DNA of 64,000 nt from the NCBI GenBank assembly GCA_964017195.1, contig OZ024896.1, positions 1,364,001-1,428,000 of the forward strand. The letters are read 5' to 3'. Source of the DNA: Siderastrea radians (lineage: Eukaryota > Cnidaria > Anthozoa > Scleractinia > Rhizangiidae). The notes beneath the pieces were generated by a model that saw only the letters and a program-made list of their open reading frames with translations, was not told where the DNA came from and did no database searches. The position numbers were made by a program, and so were the translations under genes. Of the stretch, positions 48,121 to 60,096 are shown in pieces. Every line of letters begins with the position of its first letter. Positions within the stretch are counted from its first letter, which is position 1.

Positions 48121-48205
48121 GGCTTAACATACGAAGAAAGTGCTGTAAAGCTTGTGGTACTGGTACTCAAGAGCGGTACTGTCTTATATAAGACGCATGC
48201 GCATA

Positions 48206-49881
48206 CAGTACAGCCCAAAAATAATGCACGCGCAAGAACTTCTTTTTGCGTCCGCAAGCCGGGAACTTCTTGCGGCTACTTGCGGGACGCTTGCGCTTGA
48301 ATACTGCAAGCCGCAAGAACTTCTTTGCGTTTAGAAGTTAAAACCGCAAGAACTTCTTTGTGGTAAGATGTCCGGACCGCAAGTAAGCACAAGAACTTCT
48401 TTGCGCTAACATCTTAAAAACCCGGAACCCGGAGAAGGTAAAAAAGAGACCACTTTGTAGTGCAACGCACGTTCGAAATCGGCTGCCTTTGTAGCTTGCA
48501 ATCAGTTGTTTATTTGGTCGCTTGTAAGTTTTTTTCTTCGGTTTAGAATTTTTTATCTGATAAAGAGTTCACTAGGTTCTGAATTTGACGCTGGTCGCCT
48601 TCAATGTTATTTTTTAACGGTTAGGGAGAAACGAGACTCAAACGAAGCACGCGTATGTTATTGTTTATGTGTCCCGGAGTCCCAGACATGCGGTACGCTT
48701 AGCAGCGCGAAAGATTTCGCTCGATTTATTTCACTTAAATAAGGAACAACGGCAAAGCACAGTGGTCCATCAGTCACATTATTAATGAACCGACATTCAC
48801 CTGTTCAAAAGTCTTAATTGGAAAAACTGAAGTCGATATCACATTTTAAAACTTCGAAGTAAACCAAAGAAGTCTGAAGGAAACTAAAACTCCGCGATGA
48901 AAGAAATTCGACACGTCAATTCTAACCTGAGTAAACACAAATCTGCCGTATGCAAATTTAGTACGATTTCCATGAATGACATTTTGTAACGCAATGCATG
49001 AGCAGTTCTCTAAGCCGTCAAAACAGCAAGCCCCGGGCAGCAAGCTGTGTCGAAAGGCGAATGTGTAGTTGAAATCATATGTCTATGCTATTTCTTCGAG
49101 TATTCCTTTTTTGCTGGGAAATTAAAGTGGTAAAGATGCAGGGATTCTTGACGAGTTCACCCACGAGATGGCATGACTTCCTGCACGTGCAAGTCTTGTC
49201 TTGTCTTGCCTGTCAAAGAAGAGTTCGCGCAGTTTGCCACAATTATAGCTTTTGGACTTTTTTGTTTCTATTTCTTTGATGGAATAAAAAACTGAATTGA
49301 GTCAGTTCTGAGTTAAACCCGTATTACCGTATCAGACACGCTTAAAAAAAATTGTTCATGTTTTGTCATGTGCCGGAGATCATGTTTACCGGTTGTTTTA
49401 TCTTGCAGTCGGAAAGCTGGCGGATATTCCATTTCGTGACGTGAATTTTCTTCGATACTTCGGTTGTTCGAACATTTGCTTCCTTGAGTTTTTGATTAGC
49501 CTTGCGAACTTTCGCTTGACTTGGCGAATTGTCGCGCCAACGCGGCGAAAAATCGCTCGAAAGCTCAGCGATATTTCAAAGAGAATAGAGCGCGACATTC
49601 GCTCTCATTACTTTTGCAAATTACCTCACACTAACACGAGCACTACAAGTTTCTTCGGCTGGACCCGCAGTACTTCTTGCGCCTTCTTGCGGCTTGCGGT
49701 AACATTAGTAACCTCTTGCGGCTTCTTGCGGCTAGATTTTCAACTTCTTGCGCTTCGAATGTTCTTGCGGGTAAACCGTAAAAACATAGCACTTTCACTT
49801 CTTCCGCCGGCTTGCGTGTTCTTGCGGCGCAAGAGCTTCTTGCGCCACTTCTTGCGCGTGCACTATTTTTGGGTTGTACTG
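48206..49881. mobile_element. Tc1/mariner-like nonautonomous element, 1.68 kb
   Basis: TIR starts CAGTACAGCCCAAAAATAAT and is mirrored at the right end (…AATAGTGCACGCGCAAGAA reversed). TA duplications lie at 48204-48205 and 49882-49883. The uninterrupted copy A (near 18735) reads across this point. Inside each end are many copies of CGCAAGAACTTCTT/CTTCTTGCG. No transposase is seen. It was inserted in copy B of the TTAA element, beyond the Polinton. Confidence 0.8.
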
Positions 49882-51183
49882 TATTAGTCTGCTAAATGTT
49901 ACCTTCGTGTGTTCTTTTCTTTTAATTTACAGTATTTAAGATATCAACGACGAAGGGTTTTTAAGTTTGGGGTTTTTTGTATTTGTCTTGTAAAACGCAT
50001 GCGCAATTGAGTAAAGCAGCTAATAGGATGGAATGCGGAATTGGCTGTGTTGTCTGATCTAGTTAGTGGTTATGGTGAAAATTTTTTTTAGCGCAGGGTT
50101 TTTTTATTGGGATTGACATTTTGAGGGTGTAAAAATGTGGGAGTCAGAAGGATTTGTGAATGTCAGGAGCATATCACGCTTCTGTGAATGTGATTTGCTT
50201 TGAAAGTTGCGTTTTGTATAGGAGCGGTGTAACATTGTGCTGCGTTTTATGGGGGGGGGGTGGTTTGCGAAGTGGATTGTAAGGTTTCTGATTGGCTAAC
50301 TCGTATTTCGCAGCGGACCAAAAGGACAGTTGTGTTTTGCCGGCGTGGGCTAGGAAGAGAAGGAATTGGTACTAGTATGATGATGCAATATTAGAGGATT
50401 GCACCATCAGTACATGATAGTTCCGACTTGTAAACGGAGAGAGATCAGTGTTTATTTGAGGCGAGAAGTTGATACGAAGGAATCGTCATTACATAAGGAG
50501 ATCAATTAATAGGGTAGGTGTTACGAGTCTTTTTGCATTGAAAGAACGAAAATATCTGAATATTATCGACGGATTTGTGTGGTTTGCGTGTGGTGTACGC
50601 TAAAGGCTACGAGCAGTCTCTCTTTCCGTTCAGAGATAGTGAAGGAAAAGAAAAACAAGCGAGTGAGCACGAAATCGATTGCGGCTCGACAGGCGCGTTA
50701 GCTTTCAAAGACGTGGGCGACTTTCGTCCCCGCTCGTTTGTTTACTTTTGCAAGGGGATTCCCGGGTTAGCAAACCGGATTTAAACATCACGTCATGAGA
50801 TATGGCTTGACGTGCCCCATACTCTGCTCGAGCTCGTGTTTATCAAGCGTTATATTTTGATTCTACTGCTATGTTCACTGTTTGTATTTAAGGTCTAGGC
50901 ACAACAGTAAATACTTCGTCGTCCCGATGTGAGCATTCTCAGTTGTGGACGAATTTATATCGACATTCAACGTTTGAGTGAATTTGCGTTTTTCAGCACA
51001 AATAAAAGCGATAAGAAAGATAAGCTGAGTCACCAGAGTTTAAGCATTACGTCATCCAGTAACGTTATAGTCAAAATATTGTGTCACACAATCACACTTT
51101 TCGTCACGCCGGTTCGTATACATAGAGGATCGCGCTAACATTTGTGAAACCTAGGGGTGGGGAGGGTCAGAATGGCCCGTTAA

Positions 51184-51640
51184 AATGCCCAATGGGCTTT
51201 CTTGTTTTACTTTGTTATTGTTTTTTTTCTTACATTCTTGATTGTTTCTTCAACAGGAAGAAACCAGTGCCAAACAAATGGCAGAGAGGAAAACAACACC
51301 ATATCCATTTCTAATCTTCCAGGGTGACCTGGATTTTTCGGCCAGTAAGGTGCACTTAGCCGCTGGGAAGATAATTTTGTGCACCTCAGAGACATCCATT
51401 GTTGAGGGAACTCTAGCTTTGTTGGCCACGTTTTATGTTTTTGTATATGAATATCCACCAGGCCTTTGTGTTGCTTTGACGATAGTGGCCGTTCAGATAA
51501 ACTCGCTTCATGTTCCGACATTGTTAAAACGGTTGATTGCTTTTTTTTTGTAGTTACTGTTAAATTTATTGTAACTTGTGTGTACATGTCATAATTTAAA
51601 ATAGTGAATTGACGAAAAAATTTATATTGTTGCAAGACAT
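51184..51640. other. Exon-like open frame with splice acceptor
   Basis: A polypyrimidine run and TTCTTCAACAG (about 51246-51256) precede a plus-strand open frame of about 100 codons to 51553 (…LIFQGDLDFSASKVHLAAG … SIVEGTLALLATFYVFVYEYPPG…). The text looks like the C-terminal exon of an uncharacterised cnidarian gene or repeat-borne gene family, then stops with a phenylalanine run. It lies inside the CACTA-like element next to the right subterminal array. It may be a captured or decayed exon. Confidence 0.4.
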
Positions 51641-51649
51641 AATCGGACT

Positions 51650-52456
51650 TAACGATTCCTTTCTTCTATCAGACAATGTACTGTTCATATATATTGGTGC
51701 TAAGAAAATGGATTTTTTTGTGGGCAATTGCACGTTATTGCACAATGTTTACTGCACATAAAAAGTTTGAGAAAGATGGTTCTATGCGTCGTATTTGCGG
51801 CGATAAACAAAGGCAGAGTAAAAACCGTCATTACCGTCTATGCTTTGGTTGCAAATAAAGTGTGAAAGTGAATTATGCTTTAGCGCAAAAATGACCAAAG
51901 TCGAACAAATGTACTATTTACTTCATATTTGCAATCCAAGAAAATACAGTTTTGAGGGGCAAATACACGTTATTGCACAATGTTTACTACAGGTGAAAAG
52001 TTTGACAAAGATGGTTCTGTGCACACATTTGCGAGGATAAGCAAAGGTGGAGCAAAAACCGTCATTACAGTCTTTGCTTTGGTTGCAATTAAAGTGCAAA
52101 TATGAAATATGCTTTAAAAGTAAAACGACCAAAGTCGAGCAAATTTACTATTTACTTCGTATTTGAAACGAATTTGCTACTCGTGCAAATCCGTTTTTGT
52201 GAGGGCAAATATTCAGCTTTGCAGCATCTTTAGTACGCGTGGAAATGTGTGAGAAATCTGTTTTTTAACATCACATTTGCCTAGTGGAGCAAATAAAAAG
52301 CAAATGCGGCCAATACCGTTTTTACTTGATGTGTAGATATGATGTAAATACAAAATTTTATTTGAAGCAAATATGACCAAAGTAACGCAAATCCGGTCTT
52401 TACTTCATATTTGCTGCTGTTTTGTCACCAATGTAAATCTATTTTTTCGTCCAGTG
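51650..52456. repeat. CACTA-like right terminus and subterminal repeat array
   Basis: Dense degenerate copies of ATTTGC/GCAAAT units, including two longer repeats with TGCACAATGTTTACT (about 51738 and 51975). It ends with CGTCCAGTG at 52456, the exact inverse of the left end. The TSD TGA follows. Confidence 0.65.
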
Positions 52457-54384
52457 TGAATGTTCGCCATGTCCTCCCATTGCAGAAGTTGAATTATTGA
52501 ATGAATGCTGCTGACATTTACCAAGAGTGAGTACTTGTTGGTAGATGATGGGTTCGTATCTACTCCCCGGCAACCAGCAGATCTTCTTCCCCATGGTATT
52601 CGTCACCGTTTAACAGCTCTTAGCTTTCTCGCGAAGAGCATTGTTCCATGACATAGTACATTTTTCCTTTTCATTCGGGAATTTGTACGTACATTTTCCC
52701 AAGGTATGTGAGAAGGCCACCACGCAGGTTCAAACGAAATATTCCCCCATCCGGGTTTAGTCCGACCAGTTGAACATTTAACGTTTTGAGTTTAAGAAAA
52801 ACGTCAAATTAATTTACATCTGAAAAATAAACACAAATATTAATGATTAGTTGAAATCCACTTTAAATCTTTAGAGCTGAGATTCCATATGTAATGGTTC
52901 TAATATATAGATTTAGCTAAGCGTAAAAGCGGAGCCTCCAAGGAGCAAACTGGCGTTTGTTTCTCAAAAATCAGGAGTCCTGAAACTTCTCGGTCTGAAA
53001 TACATTTAAGGGCTTTTTTTGGTTCGTTCGCTTTCGAAAAGTGTTTCTCCTGAAAAGCCCGAAAGTCTTCCGAATTGTCCTCAAAACATTTGGGGATCTG
53101 CTCTGTAAAATTAAGCTCGAAAGGTCAAAACCAATAAAAGTGCTCTGTCTGGATATACGATAACACCATATTGGTTTAGTAAAATCTAGCGAGCGCGTAT
53201 GACTTTTGCGCCATCTTCAAACTACGTAGATCACAGCAACACCGAGTTTGTTTTCATTTTCTACTGTAGTACATTTTCTAACCCCCTCCCTCCCTAAACG
53301 TCCAGTGGACGTTAAGCGGGGAACTTCTTTTCAAACCAAAGCGAAAGAACGTGCTAAAAACTTCAAAAAATGCCAGCAAGCTCCATACGGGAATGGATAA
53401 AAAAAACACATTTGACAGCTGGTTACCTATAGCCAATAGAAATCCAGTATTTCTATTCGTGCAGGGGTTATAAAACAGGCACAGAACATGAACTTGCATA
53501 AAGAGCAACTCACAAAGCCAAACCCGGCAACTAATGAGACCCATATATGGGCTATGGAAACCATGATCTTGCTTGTACAAACCGAGTAATGGCACAATAA
53601 AGACAGACGACAGACGGACGAACAAAAGGAGGAAGCAAGCAAACTATCCTCAAGAGAAGCGAGGTCGACTAGCTAAGCAGAAGAAAATTTGGCTCGTCAC
53701 GGGGAGGATTACATCACGAGCCAAAAGAACGTCTGTGCTGCTTAGGAGGCTACCTTGATGAAGCCAAATTCAAACAAGGGCGTTAGTTTCTAAAGAAACT
53801 GTGTTACTGCGTTGGTGGGAATGCGAAACACAAAACTTTGGATTTATCAACTGAGTTGATAAGGTAAATTGGCCACCGTAAGGAGATTAAAAGCTGACGT
53901 TACGAGCGTCATTACCTTCACGGTTCACACAATTTTTTGGGGGGCACCGGCAATTTTCACCGCAATTCCTACTCCGTGCACGGCACTTGCAAGCTTTCGT
54001 TTTACACTTGCGTGTGCAATTGCACCCCTGTGGAAAAACATAGAGAACAGAACAAAAAAAATTAGAACTGCAAGGTCAACAACACGGCCAGCACTTCCGG
54101 TGCTGGGTCGTTCCCAGTCGCTCTATTTTGACCCCTTTCCAAAGGCTGTGTTAGGTTGTAAACGTTGGGAGGTGGTTATTTGAGGGTTCTAATATCCCGC
54201 AACGGGAATGGATGGCATAATGAACACAAGAAAGAAATACAGAAAAAGAAACCGCTTTCATTGCTCACACGTTGCGTCCAGTTTCGAGTTAGCCTGTGTA
54301 CAGCCGTCCGCTTGAGAAGAGCGAGCGCATGTACACAAGCTACAGGCAATTGCAAAATTGTTGAGACATTCTCCTCAGAAATTG
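52457..54384. other. Right flank of CACTA-like element; repeat fragments
   Basis: 52594-52457 (minus) is an ATG-started frame that joins in phase with 4299-4210 across the element. A fragment starting ATAGATTTAGCTAAGCGTAAAAGCGG (52911) shares its opening with the repeat at 55797. 53796-53877 is a rearranged copy of 13997-14084. No complete gene seen. Confidence 0.45.
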
Positions 54385-54630
54385 GATTACCAACTGAAAG
54401 CGCACTCTTGAAAACAAATGGAAAACTTTAATACATTTCTGAACCCCCCCTCCCCCTTTCAATGTTGTTGCTTGTTACTTTGAAAATCATAACTTAATCT
54501 ATAACAACATTGATAAGGGGGAAGAGGGGGGGGGGGGAAATGTGTATTGACTATAGCAATGTCCGAATTGACCGGAAAGACAGCGAGTGTCTCAATCCCT
54601 TTGCAATTGCTTGTCTCGGTGGTGTATCGC
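54385..54630. repeat. Local repeat, partner at 56811-57005
   Basis: GATTACCAACTGAAA … ACTCTTGAAAAC through ATAACAACATTGATAAGGGG … GTATTGACTATA … ACAGCGAGTGTCTCAATCC recurs at 56811-57005 with small differences. The partner abuts the right segmental duplication at 57016. Confidence 0.8.
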
Positions 54631-55707
54631 TTTGATTTCAGATTGTGAAAACAATTTTGTATCAATGTATTAGGTGAATACGTCAATGAAACGATAATGA
54701 ATTGTTTGCCATTGTGCTGGCAGAAGGGAATTCTAGTTGGTTCCAGATTAAGGGGAAAAGGTGTTCGTAAACTGTTCCTGTTGTCACCGTGAGTTTTCCT
54801 GCAACGAACCCCTTGCAAAACGCGCCAATTTGCTTGCGTAAGTGAACGATAACTGCCTCGACAAACGACCGCCTTGAAGGAACCTGGTTCAAATTTGCTT
54901 GATGGTGGGTTACAAGATTGTCCTGTGTTAGAGCTCCCGCATTAAAATCTCCAACTTTATTTACTGTTGCATATTTGCCATCACTTACCATATTGCGCTA
55001 CCAACTCCACGTGAGGTCTATCCAGTTAATACGTTTTCGAGACTAACACTGCACATGAATTTCATGCAATACAGTAGGTTGGAGTAATTACGCAACTGCT
55101 GCGTAGGGAAAAAATTAATGTGCGTTTGCAGCTAGTTAGCGAAAATAACGACAAGAAGTAACGTTTCTTAAAGGCAGACAAAGTGTGCTTTTATTCGAAT
55201 AAAGTGACCAGTTAAAGCGATACCGTGCTTTTTAACTGTGAGCGGACTGTCCTGTGAGCGAAAAATCTATTACGTGAATCCGGTGACGTAACATTTGTGC
55301 AAACAAGCACTTTATCTAGCTGCGCCTAAAGCGTTAACTACGAGCAGAAATAAGGCTTTTCACATTAACTGGCATTATCAATAGAGTAATTCTCGAAAAT
55401 ACATACAGCTAACCCTTTTTGTTGGCATAAGGAATTTCGCTATTGATCTGCTGGCGATCGTTCTTGAACAAACCCCCTTTTCACTGGAAATTAGAGCCAA
55501 TTACGCCACTCAGAAAAAGCCAAAAATACCCGATTTTCGTTTGCCATTGTTAAACACGCAACGACAGTTAAGTGAAATACTGGTATTTTAAAACGATTCA
55601 CTACGCTGGTAATGCACACCAACTTTGGTTCATAAAGTACATTCAGAACGAACGCTATATAGAGGTAACGAGCCCAGTCAAGCAATTGCATGAGACATTC
55701 TCCTCAA
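54631..55707. other. No gene seen
   Basis: Unique-looking sequence without recognised domains or clear repeats. One minus-strand frame of 102 codons (54683-54991) has no domain I recognise. Confidence 0.35.
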
Positions 55708-55754
55708 GTAATAATAACAATAATAATAATAATAATAACAATAATAATAATAAC

Positions 55755-55797
<43 letters not shown>
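55708..55797. repeat. (AAT)n microsatellite
   Basis: About 29 AAT/AAC units preceding a repeat element. Confidence 0.9.
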
Positions 55798-56757
55798 TAT
55801 AGATTTAGCCAAGCCTAAAAGCGGAACTCCATATCTACCGGTTACCATCGGCCGCCTATAAATTCTTCAGAATTAATCTTGTTTACTGTTGTTAACCTAG
55901 GTACTTGACCTCGTTAATTACTGTGTAGTTTTATTAAGCGTATCATTTTAGTATAAACTTAGAGTTATAATTCTGTTTCGTGATTCAAGCAAATCTAGTT
56001 TATCTATTTGTGCTTTCACTTTAAGTTCGCTAGGCAAATTCATTCAGTCGTTTATCGGCATTTTTCGTTTGTTTTGATTGCTGTTATTTTATTTGTCGCT
56101 TTGTATTTTGTAATTGGAGACGCGTGTTCGCTTCGAAACTACTAGAAATTCTCTTTTGGTTTTGTTTACAGATTATTGCACAGTGTTGCACACATTTGAC
56201 ACATTTTGTCGTAAATTCAACCTTTTTATTGTGAATAACTTTGATTCTGTTTTACAACTGTCAATTGGAAAGCTATGTTCTTCTAATTCTGTTTGGTAAA
56301 CGGATACGCTTCATTCGTTTTAAAATACAAAGGTCATGCTTTAGGTCAGAATTATTTGTTCGCAAATTAGTACTTTTCTGCTCGACTTATAAGCTTGATT
56401 TTGCTCTAACCTTACATCCTTGAATGTAGAATCCTGTTTTTCATCATGTTATGGCCGCTGGATACCATTTTACTGTAAAATTATCCACTGTTTTCAAGAG
56501 TTACTTTACCTCTACGCGAGTCGCTTGTGCAACACGCGTCAAAAGACTTACGCGATTCCTCGCACGCCCTTGGCTAGCAGCTGCGCAAAAATTGCTACAT
56601 GTAAGAATGTCATGAAATGCGACGTACGTACGGACGCGCCCGCGAGTCATTCCGCTTGCCAATGACCATAAAAAATTGCCTGCATGCCTTTTAGGACGCC
56701 TCTTAGTATGGGTATGGGGCTCCACTCTTGCGGCCTTCGGCCGCAAAGGAGTTCCGC

Positions 56758-56800
<43 letters not shown>
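55798..56800. mobile_element. Repeat bounded by (AAT)n tracts
   Basis: Begins ATAGATTTAGCCAAGCCTAAAAGCGG and ends with a GCGGCCTTCGGCCGC palindrome, then GGAGTTCCGC and an (AAT)n tail (56757-56800). The start is shared with 52911. The phrases GGAACTCC near the start and GGAGTTCC near the end are inverted copies. Likely a nonautonomous retroelement or MITE; no coding frame. Confidence 0.45.
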
Positions 56801-56801
<1 letters not shown>

Positions 56802-56810
56802 CAATTCTTG

Positions 56811-57005
56811 GATTACCAACTGAAAACACACTCTTGAAAACCCTCCCCCATTCAATGTTGTTGCTTGTTACTTTGAAATCATAACTAAATCCATAACAAC
56901 ATTGATAAGGGGGAAGGGGGGTAAATGTGTATTGACTATAACAATGTCCGAATTGTCTGGAAATACAGCGAGTGTCTCAATCCTTTTGCAATTGCTTGTA
57001 GTTTC
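56811..57005. repeat. Local repeat, partner at 54385-54630
   Basis: See the partner. A minus-strand frame here (56868-57368) reads through the junction into the segmental duplication and contains …FAVFRSVSERHCETKL…, gene-like but unassigned. Confidence 0.7.
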
Positions 57006-59699
57006 GAGTTCACAAATTAGCTTTGTCTCGCAATGCCGTTCAGAAACGCTGCGAAACACTGCAAAGTGTTGCGGTAATTTTATCGTTGGGGAACATAAGC
57101 AGAGAAGTTCATGAGCCACGGACGCTGTGTCCACCATTGTGGACCTAATAGCGTCCGCTGAGGCGTCGAAAGGGAAACGATCAACTTCCAGTTGTCGTGC
57201 GTGGATCACAAACACCTTTGCGTAACTTCCTTGTAATTCAGTTTTTGACGTACCTGCTCCGCTGAGATGCCCTTTCCTTTTTTTTTCTTTTCGGGCGCGG
57301 AGTAGGGGCCCAGTCTGGATCTTTTTTTTCCCTCTCCTCGTCGCTTTCAACAAAATTCTGTAAGACACGTGACAAAAACTTGGTATACAATGTGTGGAAG
57401 GACTTGCTATTTTCTCTCGGAAACAATTTTACATGACTTTTCCAGGACCCATGCAACTTTCCAGTGTCCAACAAAGCCTAAAATACATTCTGCAGTTAAC
57501 AGATTCGATAACCTCCACCCCTCCATCTACAAAAGCACTGCTGACACAGGTAAATAATTTCCGCTACTTGAACGTGTTGTAGTTCAATTTTGGTTTGGTT
57601 CAATTGTCATTGTCCTTTCATTGTCCATGATTTTACCAAATCAAACTGCGAGCTACAACATAGGAAATTATTTATAAATTTTTTCAGTATCTTTTCATGA
57701 CTGTCAAAATAACTACTAAACTTTTTCAGGACTTTCTGGCCAGGATTTCTAAGAACCGTATAAACTGTGGGTGCAATCTTTCCAGCTACAGTTTCCACCG
57801 AACTCTGAGACGTTGAAATTGCGGTCAATTGTGCGTTCAAATGCAATCATTCTCGTACCCAGAGTCCTCAGGCGTCTTAGTCAGCGGGCGGCGCCAAAAG
57901 AGACTCTGGGGTAATGGCAAAAATGTGGGTTTTTTTATCAGCTGTTCTGGGCTGTTCACTATAACAAAACTAAGAACCTTTAACCGCAGGATTCCTGCGG
58001 CAACAATTCCATTACCTCTGAGTCTCTTCTGGCGACCACCCGCTGACCAAGGAGCCTGAGGACTCTGGGTACGAGATTAAAATGCAATCAAATGCCTTCA
58101 TTACGCCGCAGTCAAACACGACGTGCGTAGACAAGGAAACATGAAAACGTTTTAAACTTCGGCTGGGGCGAAGGTGAAGGTTTTCTCAGTTGATAAAAGC
58201 AGAGAAGGACAAAAGAAAAATTACAAAACAATATTAATGGCCGCTTAATTCCACGAAACATAAGATAAAAAAATATACCCAGAAAGCAAGAAACCTCAAA
58301 ATAATTGCGTGTTTTGTAAAATAATAGTCGTCAAATGACAAAAGTCTATCTAGGAAAGGAGAATGGCTAAAGATGAACAAACTTGAACGTGTGAGGTTTC
58401 TTTTAAACGTCGATGCTTTAATACAGTGAACAGGTTTGCCACCTGTGCGCCTGTGTGCACACAGGGCACAGAGAAGTCATGTTTGACCATACTTCCGGAG
58501 AATGTCACCGTACAAATCAATGTTGACGATACTACGGTGACTGAACAAAGCGTGATGCCATCTTTTTCGCATTTGCATACAGCTAAGATGGTGGGCGTGT
58601 CGCTAGTTGTACTGCGTTGAAGGCACTTTTCATGACACTTTGTTCGGTCACTTTTATATCAACAAGATCGATTTGGACGTAGAAATTAGCCGGACGTACG
58701 GTCAAACATGATTCCTCTGCGCCCTATGTGTGCATCAGACTTTGGACTCCTCGACCACAGGCAGACCCACAGCCAAAGCATAGTATATCGTCTTCTGCAT
58801 GGGGGACCCTCTTTATTGGCATCTTTAACAGCCCCATTTCTTTTAATAATTATATACTTAATACACAGAAAACAGCAATTTGAAAATCGAAGAAAATGTT
58901 TATTCAGCTGAATCTATGTCAGAAAGACAACAAACCTATTCAGATAAAAAATGAATTCTTGTTGCGAAAATTGAGGGTGGGAAATTGTTCTTCTGAAAAA
59001 CATGGGTCTCGGACTATTTTCACTTTGTCTTGATAATACTGCACCATCAAAGGTGGTCTTGACATCTTCGATTTTTTAATGTGCTGTACATGCCACCGTA
59101 AATCCTTCAATCCTTGGATAGGGCAGGGAGCACTTATTGGAAGGAGACGTTTATTTGAAGGGATGTTTAATATTTAATTTTTCACAAATCATCACCAGAT
59201 GGACATTTATTTGTGTAATATGACTAAAATTCGCTCTGAAACAACAACCCTACATGGACCTGCATAATAGAGTGGTTTACTATTCAGTAATGATTTTAAA
59301 AGAAATCCGCCTTTGCTCTGAGTTGTGCTTTACTCCGCTCAAGAGCAGTTAAACTTTCAGTTAGAATTACCAATGACTAAAAAGTGATGAATGATAAAAA
59401 CAACTAACACTACACTCAACCTTTGTTGTCTCATTGGTCGCCCAAAAAAAAGCACTTGGGGCCGGCGCTCATTTCCAATTTACAATAACGCTGGGGGCAC
59501 TTATTCGAGAGGGGCGCTTATACTTATTGAAGGGGAGGTGCTTAGTTGAGGATTTACAGTAAACGAGTGCTAATCCAGAGATTCCCGGTTAGCGCTCTAT
59601 AACATTCGTCGGATAATCCGTTTTATTACATTTGGTGGAGTTCCGAACCTGGACATCCTCGTACTGGACTTGACGAGTATCCTATTCTCATCTACATGA

Positions 59700-60096
59700 A
59701 GATTCCCGCAAATGAAGATCGTTAAATTGGACTGCTGTAGTAAAGAACCAGCCAAGAAGAAAAAGATCACCCGCTTGCCTCAGAAGAAGTGCTCAAAGAA
59801 TCAAAGAGTACAACAGGAAGAAAAAGCTAAAAGCTCTTTTGCCAAATGACGTCAATATTGACGGCAAGGACATTGACGCTATGATTGAGCAAGTTCAACA
59901 GCAGAACTCTATGCTGTTAGCGGAAAACTTGAATAAGGTAACTGCTAAAATTATCAAATTTCAACAAGAGTTCAACAAATGGCTAAAGAGAAAAGAGAAC
60001 GAACTCTTAGAATTACAAAGCATCATAAGCGAAAAGGGCCGAGTCATTCAGTCACAAGTGACTCAACTTAAAGAGGCAGAGCTTTCTTCAATCTAG
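59700..60096 (+). pseudogene. Frameshifted copy of the coiled-coil open frame
   Basis: Matches 2723-3109 but lacks two bases in the AAGAAAAAGAGATCACC region, shifting the frame. Only the part from 59839 remains open. Confidence 0.6.

Larger units (their letters stand above)
25921..51179. mobile_element. TTAA-flanked element, copy B, interrupted by Polinton and Tc1-like element
   Basis: Starts CCGGCCGTCGC after TTAA (25917-25920) and ends GGCCCG before TTAA (51180-51183). Removing the Polinton (25991-48120 plus one GGCTTA) and the Tc1-like element (48206-49881 plus one TA) leaves a sequence colinear with copy A at 18591-20055. Remaining pieces are 25921-25990, 48121-48205 and 49882-51179. Confidence 0.75.
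4303..52456. mobile_element. CACTA/EnSpm-like composite element, 48.2 kb with nested insertions
   Basis: The left end (CACTGGACGAAAAAATAG, continuing ATTT) and the right end are exact inverted copies over about 22 bp. They are flanked by the same 3-bp duplication TGA (4300-4302 and 52457-52459), as expected for CACTA elements. Both ends carry about 700-800 bp of degenerate subterminal repeats built on ATTTGC/GCAAAT, also typical of CACTA elements. Between them lie a LINE with a nested LINE, a MULE-like MITE, two TTAA elements, the Polinton and a Tc1-like element. No CACTA transposase is visible, so it is nonautonomous or its gene was lost. Alternatively the two ends could come from a rearrangement. 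Confidence 0.6.

Noticed and set aside
48206..49881. Gene content in the open frames of the Tc1-like element
   Set aside because: No domain, and frames include subterminal repeats; treated as noncoding.
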